A stretch of DNA of 8,487 nt, taken from contig CAMOGC010000062.1 of assembly GCA_946613955.1 (NCBI GenBank), forward strand, positions 1-8,487, read 5' to 3'. Below, piece by piece: positions 6,166 through 8,487 of the stretch. Source of the DNA: an uncultured Clostridia bacterium. Its GTDB lineage: Bacteria > Bacillota_A > Clostridia > Christensenellales > Aristaeellaceae. Every line of letters begins with the position of its first letter. Within the stretch, counting starts at the first letter, position 1. The translations under genes and the position numbers were made by a program. The notes beneath the pieces are model-generated. The model was not told the origin of the DNA. It saw nothing but the letters and a program-made list of their open reading frames with translations, and ran no database searches.

Positions 6166-7104
6166 TCAGGGAATGGAAATATCAATACAGTGAATCTGGG
6201 CGGGTCGGAAGAGGCGGGCGGGAATCCTGGATGTTCCGACGCCGTTGGAAACCAGCAGATTTGCCCGGTTTTCATTCATCCAGCCGGACATGTAGCGGTT
6301 TTCCACATCCCCGCCAATATTCAGCAGAGGACCCAGAACGGCCAGCTGCCCCCCGTGGGTATGGCCGAAGAGCGCCAGGTCAAACCAGCCGATCCGGCCG
6401 TTCCGATCCGTGGCGCGCTGGGCTTCGGGGATGACGGAGGGATTATGGCTCAGAAAAATGACGAAATCCCCGGCGGAGGCCTGGGCCGCCACGCTTTTGA
6501 TATCGGGCTTGCCGGTCAGCACATCGTCCAGGCCGGCCACATAGATGAGGCTGTTGCCGATCCGGACGGGAACGCAGCTGTTCACCACCGGCGTCACCCC
6601 CGCGTCGCGCATGGCATCGGTCAGGATCGTGAGGGACAGATCATTGTCGCCCCGGTCGGAATCCCCGACGACGCCCAGCATGGCATAGCGGCAATGGATG
6701 GAGGGAAAATGCCGGAAGAAGGCGACGGCGGAATCATTGTCCGTCGCGTAGCCGCCGCCGAAGAGGACCAGATCCGGCTTCAGGCTGTTGATCTGGTCGA
6801 CCAGGGAACCGAGCCGGCCGCCGCCGAAAAAGAACCCATAATGAATATCCGACACGTAAACGACGCGAAGGCGGCCAATATCCGCCGGCAGATCCTCGCT
6901 GGCCAGGCTCACCCGGTCAATCCGCACGATCAGCGCGTCAATAAACGGCATCGCCAGCAGGAGGACCGCCAGAATCAGCCCCGCGATTTTCCAGGCGCGG
7001 CGCCGGCGGTTCCGGACCGTGTGCCGGGCGTTGTAGCGGGGGGAGGCGGTGGAGGAGACAGCCCAGGGACGGGAAGAGGTATGCCTTCCCCGATATTCAT
7101 TCAA
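6166..7104 (-). CDS. Membrane-anchored YkuE-like metallophosphoesterase with altered active site
   Basis: The 312-residue product has an Arg-rich N-terminus (residues 24-38, including RNRRRR), one hydrophobic segment at about 39-60, then a calcineurin-like phosphoesterase domain of the YkuE/COG1408 type. The polarity and RR-A-W-K pattern suggest a membrane anchor or Tat-like signal with the domain outside the cytoplasm; that is inference. Retained motifs are VSDIHYG (D86, H88), LSHNP (H220) and GHTHGGQ (H248, H250). Three residues differ from the family: the GD motif reads GGG (G118 replaces the metal-bridging Asp), and GNHD reads GDSD (Asp148 and Ser149 replace Asn and His). Activity is therefore doubtful. 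The start is TTG at 7104, supported by AAAGGAGG at 8 nt; the next in-frame ATG (Met52) would remove most of the hydrophobic segment. It is the first gene of the ecf operon. The substrate is unknown. Confidence 0.85.
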   Translation of the reverse strand: MNEYRGRHTSSRPWAVSSTASPRYNARHTVRNRRRRAWKIAGLILAVLLLAMPFIDALIVRIDRVSLASEDLPADIGRLRVVYVSDIHYGFFFGGGRLGSLVDQINSLKPDLVLFGGGYATDNDSAVAFFRHFPSIHCRYAMLGVVGDSDRGDNDLSLTILTDAMRDAGVTPVVNSCVPVRIGNSLIYVAGLDDVLTGKPDIKSVAAQASAGDFVIFLSHNPSVIPEAQRATDRNGRIGWFDLALFGHTHGGQLAVLGPLLNIGGDVENRYMSGWMNENRANLLVSNGVGTSRIPARLFRPAQIHCIDISIP

Positions 7105-7112
7105 CGCGGGCG

Positions 7113-7120
7113 CCTCCTTT
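7113..7120 (-). promoter_or_regulatory. Strong ribosome binding site for a TTG start
   Basis: AAAGGAGG on the minus strand is 8 nt upstream of the TTG at 7104. No in-frame ATG lies near it, so it fixes the phosphoesterase-like start at TTG. Confidence 0.8.
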
Positions 7121-7197
7121 CATACATCATTCAGACCATAATGAGCGCGGCGGGCATGGGCTTTCGTCAGCTCCTCGCCTTGGGCGCACACAAAAAT

Positions 7198-7226
7198 ATT
7201 TTACACGAAAAGAAGATGAACTTCAA
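7198..7226 (-). promoter_or_regulatory. Sigma-A-type promoter of the phosphoesterase-ecf-truA operon
   Basis: On the minus strand a -35 TTGAAG (7226-7221) and a -10 TAAAAT (7203-7198) are separated by 17 nt, in an A+T-rich patch within a GC-rich region. It lies downstream of the GNAT terminator. It would give a leader of roughly 85 nt before the TTG at 7104, in which I recognise no riboswitch. Confidence 0.7.
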
Positions 7227-7247
7227 GAATGAAGTTATCAAAGGAAT

Positions 7248-7274
7248 AAAAAAGGCTCTCCGGAGGCGGAGGGC
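7248..7274 (-). terminator. Intrinsic terminator of the GNAT gene
   Basis: Read on the minus strand, GCCCTCCG (7274-7267), a CCTC loop and CGGAGAGC (7262-7255) form an 8-bp stem with one A/C mismatch. After one C comes a run of six Ts (7253-7248). The stem begins 8 nt after the GNAT stop codon and separates that gene from the ecf operon promoter. Confidence 0.8.
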
Positions 7275-7282
7275 GAATCGGT

Positions 7283-7915
7283 TCAGAAATGGTTTCCCGG
7301 GGAAAGGTAATCCTGCCTCAGGATGGCGCACAGGCCCACATCCACGGCTTCCCCTTTATTGAACAGCCGCTGGCGCAGAATGCCTTCCCGCCGCATGCCG
7401 CATTTTTCCATGACCCGCCCGCTGGCGGGATTGCGAAGATCAAACTGGCCCTCGATCCGGTTTACGTTCAGCTCCTCGAACATCCATCGGATGACCCGGG
7501 CGAGCGCTTCCGTCATGATGCCCTGGTTCCAGCAGTCCCGGGACAGGGAATAGCCGACCTCCGCGCTGCGGTTTTCCGGGGAATAGGCCATGATGCCGAT
7601 GGTTCCGACCGCGCGGCCGCTGCTCCTGGCCTGAATGATCAGGGAAGAAGGCAGGCCGCGGCGATACAGGCTCCGGAGGGCCCGGAGCTGCCCCCGGGTT
7701 TCGGACAGGCTCTGATGGGGCGACCAGAGCACGTATCGGGCAACCTCCGGATCGGACGACCAGGAGAAAACATCCCCGGCGTCGCTGACCCGGGCCTTTC
7801 GCAAAACCAGGCGGGGTGTTTCCAGCGTCGGGGGATGACGGAACAGGGCGGACGGAAAGGAATCCGCCGGCCGAAGACCCTGCCAGGAGAGAGAAGGAAA
7901 GGGAAGCTTATTCAT
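7283..7915 (-). CDS. GNAT family N-acetyltransferase (RimJ/RimL-like)
   Basis: The 210-residue product belongs to the acetyl-CoA-dependent N-acetyltransferases of the RimJ/RimL (Acetyltransf_3) type. The core starts at LETPRLVLRKARVSDAGDVF (31-50). The beta-4 strand is AEVGYSLSRDCW, and the acetyl-CoA pyrophosphate loop is NQGIMTEAL (130-138). NPASGRVMEKCGMRREG (162-178) is the conserved C-terminal helix and turn. Such enzymes acetylate ribosomal-protein N-termini, small amines or antibiotics; the substrate cannot be read from sequence. The ATG at 7915 has a weak AAAGGCGG site 10 nt upstream (7926-7933). It leaves about 30 residues before the usual family start, a slightly long N-terminus. 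It has its own terminator and is divergent from the secreted-protein gene. I found no convincing promoter on its strand between 7916 and 8056. Confidence 0.88.
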   Translation of the reverse strand: MNKLPFPSLSWQGLRPADSFPSALFRHPPTLETPRLVLRKARVSDAGDVFSWSSDPEVARYVLWSPHQSLSETRGQLRALRSLYRRGLPSSLIIQARSSGRAVGTIGIMAYSPENRSAEVGYSLSRDCWNQGIMTEALARVIRWMFEELNVNRIEGQFDLRNPASGRVMEKCGMRREGILRQRLFNKGEAVDVGLCAILRQDYLSPGNHF

Positions 7916-7986
7916 CCAAAGAAGACCGCCTTTCGGAAAAACCGTATCCGCTTGTTCGACGGGCGCGGGGAGAAATCCTGCCGGAT

Positions 7987-8015
7987 TTGACAATGCGGGG
8001 CAGGAAAGGTACAAT
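7987..8015 (+). promoter_or_regulatory. Near-consensus sigma-A promoter for the secreted protein gene
   Basis: A perfect -35 TTGACA (7987-7992) and a -10 TACAAT (8010-8015, 5 of 6) are separated by exactly 17 nt. Transcription would begin near 8022, giving a leader of about 35 nt before the ATG at 8057. Confidence 0.85.
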
Positions 8016-8026
8016 AGAAGCCTGCC
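7999..8026. promoter_or_regulatory. Inverted repeat flanking the -10 box, possible operator
   Basis: GGCAGG (7999-8004) and CCTGCC (8021-8026) are perfect inverted copies 16 nt apart, bracketing the -10 element and the expected start point. The placement suits a repressor site, but six-base arms can arise by chance and no regulator is visible nearby. Confidence 0.3.
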
Positions 8027-8056
8027 GAGGAATTGCATTTCAGGGAGGTAAGGCTT

Positions 8057-8487
8057 ATGAAAACAAACTCCGGCATCTGGAAAAGAATGATGGCCTGGCT
8101 GACGGCCGGGATGATGCTGCTGGCCCTCTGGCCGGCGGCGCTGGCGGTTTCCGCCGACTGGCAGGGAACGGTGATTACCCTGTATTGGACGGAGGCGGAC
8201 GGTACGGAAAATCAGGCTTCCGCCATGCCCGTGGAAGGGTCGGAAGGGGTCTTCTGGGCCCTGGTTACGGACGCGGCGCTGGGCGGCGCGCGCCTGGAAA
8301 TCAGCCATCCCGGCCACAGCGACTATACCTATTCCCCCGGAAGCGGGGAGACCCTGGCCGGGCTGAGCTCCGCCGGGAACCAGATGGACGGCGTCAGCTG
8401 CGTCTGGATTCAGGTGTCGGAAAACGGCGCCCCGGTGGATACGCTGCAGCTGTATGTCTCCGTGACCGCGGCGATGCCGGAGCCCAC
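8057..8487 (+). CDS. Secreted protein of unknown function, N-terminal part (3' truncated by window edge)
   Basis: An open frame runs from the ATG at 8057 to the window end, 143 complete codons with no stop. GGGAGG (8043-8048) lies 8 nt upstream, behind a near-consensus promoter. The N-terminus has a Sec signal peptide pattern: MKTNSGIWKR, then a hydrophobic core (about 11-27), then PAALAVSA, with likely cleavage after ALA or VSA around residues 30-33. The exported part begins DWQGTVITLYWTEADGT. It alternates short hydrophobic stretches with Gly/Ser/Asp-rich turns, consistent with a beta-sandwich surface protein, and contains a single Cys in the visible portion. I do not recognise a family. 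The part seen ends in AAMPEP, which could begin a proline-rich linker, but the sequence stops there. It could be a cell-surface adhesin or the N-terminal domain of an exported enzyme; neither can be decided. Confidence 0.85.
   Translation, partial: MKTNSGIWKRMMAWLTAGMMLLALWPAALAVSADWQGTVITLYWTEADGTENQASAMPVEGSEGVFWALVTDAALGGARLEISHPGHSDYTYSPGSGETLAGLSSAGNQMDGVSCVWIQVSENGAPVDTLQLYVSVTAAMPEP

Noticed and set aside
7105..7197. Leader of the ecf operon as a possible riboswitch (a GACGAAAGCC stretch recalls part of the c-di-GMP class I consensus).
   Set aside because: The other conserved GEMM elements and a matching paired architecture are not visible, and the resemblance covers only a few bases.
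7216..7362. Plus-strand basic 48-residue frame starting MNFKNEVIKG, resembling a cationic peptide.
   Set aside because: It runs across the minus-strand GNAT terminator and into the GNAT coding region, lacks a good ribosome site, and its N-terminus simply reads the A+T-rich promoter and terminator patch.
7283..8317. Longer minus-strand reading of the GNAT gene starting near 8317.
   Set aside because: The extension lies antisense to the promoter and signal peptide of the divergent secreted gene, is low-complexity in composition, and the GNAT domain begins only after the ATG at 7915.

Overview
The window is a GC-rich stretch of bacterial chromosome. Strong AGGAGG-type ribosome binding sites, short hairpin-plus-T-run terminators, sigma-A-like promoters, a group II ECF transporter module (ecfA1-ecfA2-ecfT) next to truA, and a COG2509-type flavoprotein together point to a GC-rich Firmicute, most likely a member of the Clostridia. 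That placement is inference from gene content. No rRNA, tRNA, CRISPR array, insertion sequence or phage gene is visible.

Layout from left to right. Positions 1-489 (+) are the C-terminal part of an aspartate-semialdehyde dehydrogenase. It is followed by a hairpin terminator that starts at its stop codon, and then by a complete endonuclease III gene (nth, 570-1205, +). The nth terminator is built from the last codons of nth and separates it from a converging minus-strand operon. Read in its own direction, that operon runs from a promoter at about 7226-7198 through a membrane-anchored metallophosphoesterase-like protein (7104-6166), ecfA1 (6140-5283), ecfA2 (5307-4444), ecfT (4450-3647), truA (3650-2868) and a COG2509 FAD-dependent protein (2863-1274). 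Gaps are 25 nt or less, and several genes overlap by 4 to 25 nt. Upstream, also on the minus strand and with its own terminator, is a GNAT N-acetyltransferase (7915-7283). Diverging from it, a consensus promoter drives a secreted protein that starts at 8057 and runs off the window.

Functionally the core is an energy-coupling module. EcfA1 and EcfA2 are the ATPases and EcfT is the transmembrane coupling protein; they energise vitamin or metal uptake through S-components encoded elsewhere. TruA modifies the tRNA anticodon stem-loop. The flavoprotein and the phosphoesterase-like protein have no established substrate. Asd (lysine, threonine, methionine and diaminopimelate pathway) and Nth (base excision repair) are housekeeping genes.

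Most of the window is ordinary. The strongest oddity is the metallophosphoesterase-like protein. It keeps the DxH, LSHNP and GHTHGGQ motifs, but the bridging aspartate is replaced by glycine and the Asn-His of GNHD by Asp-Ser, so it may be catalytically altered or dead. The ECF genes here are also not embedded in the ribosomal-protein cluster common in Firmicutes. I do not see a clearly new multi-gene system.
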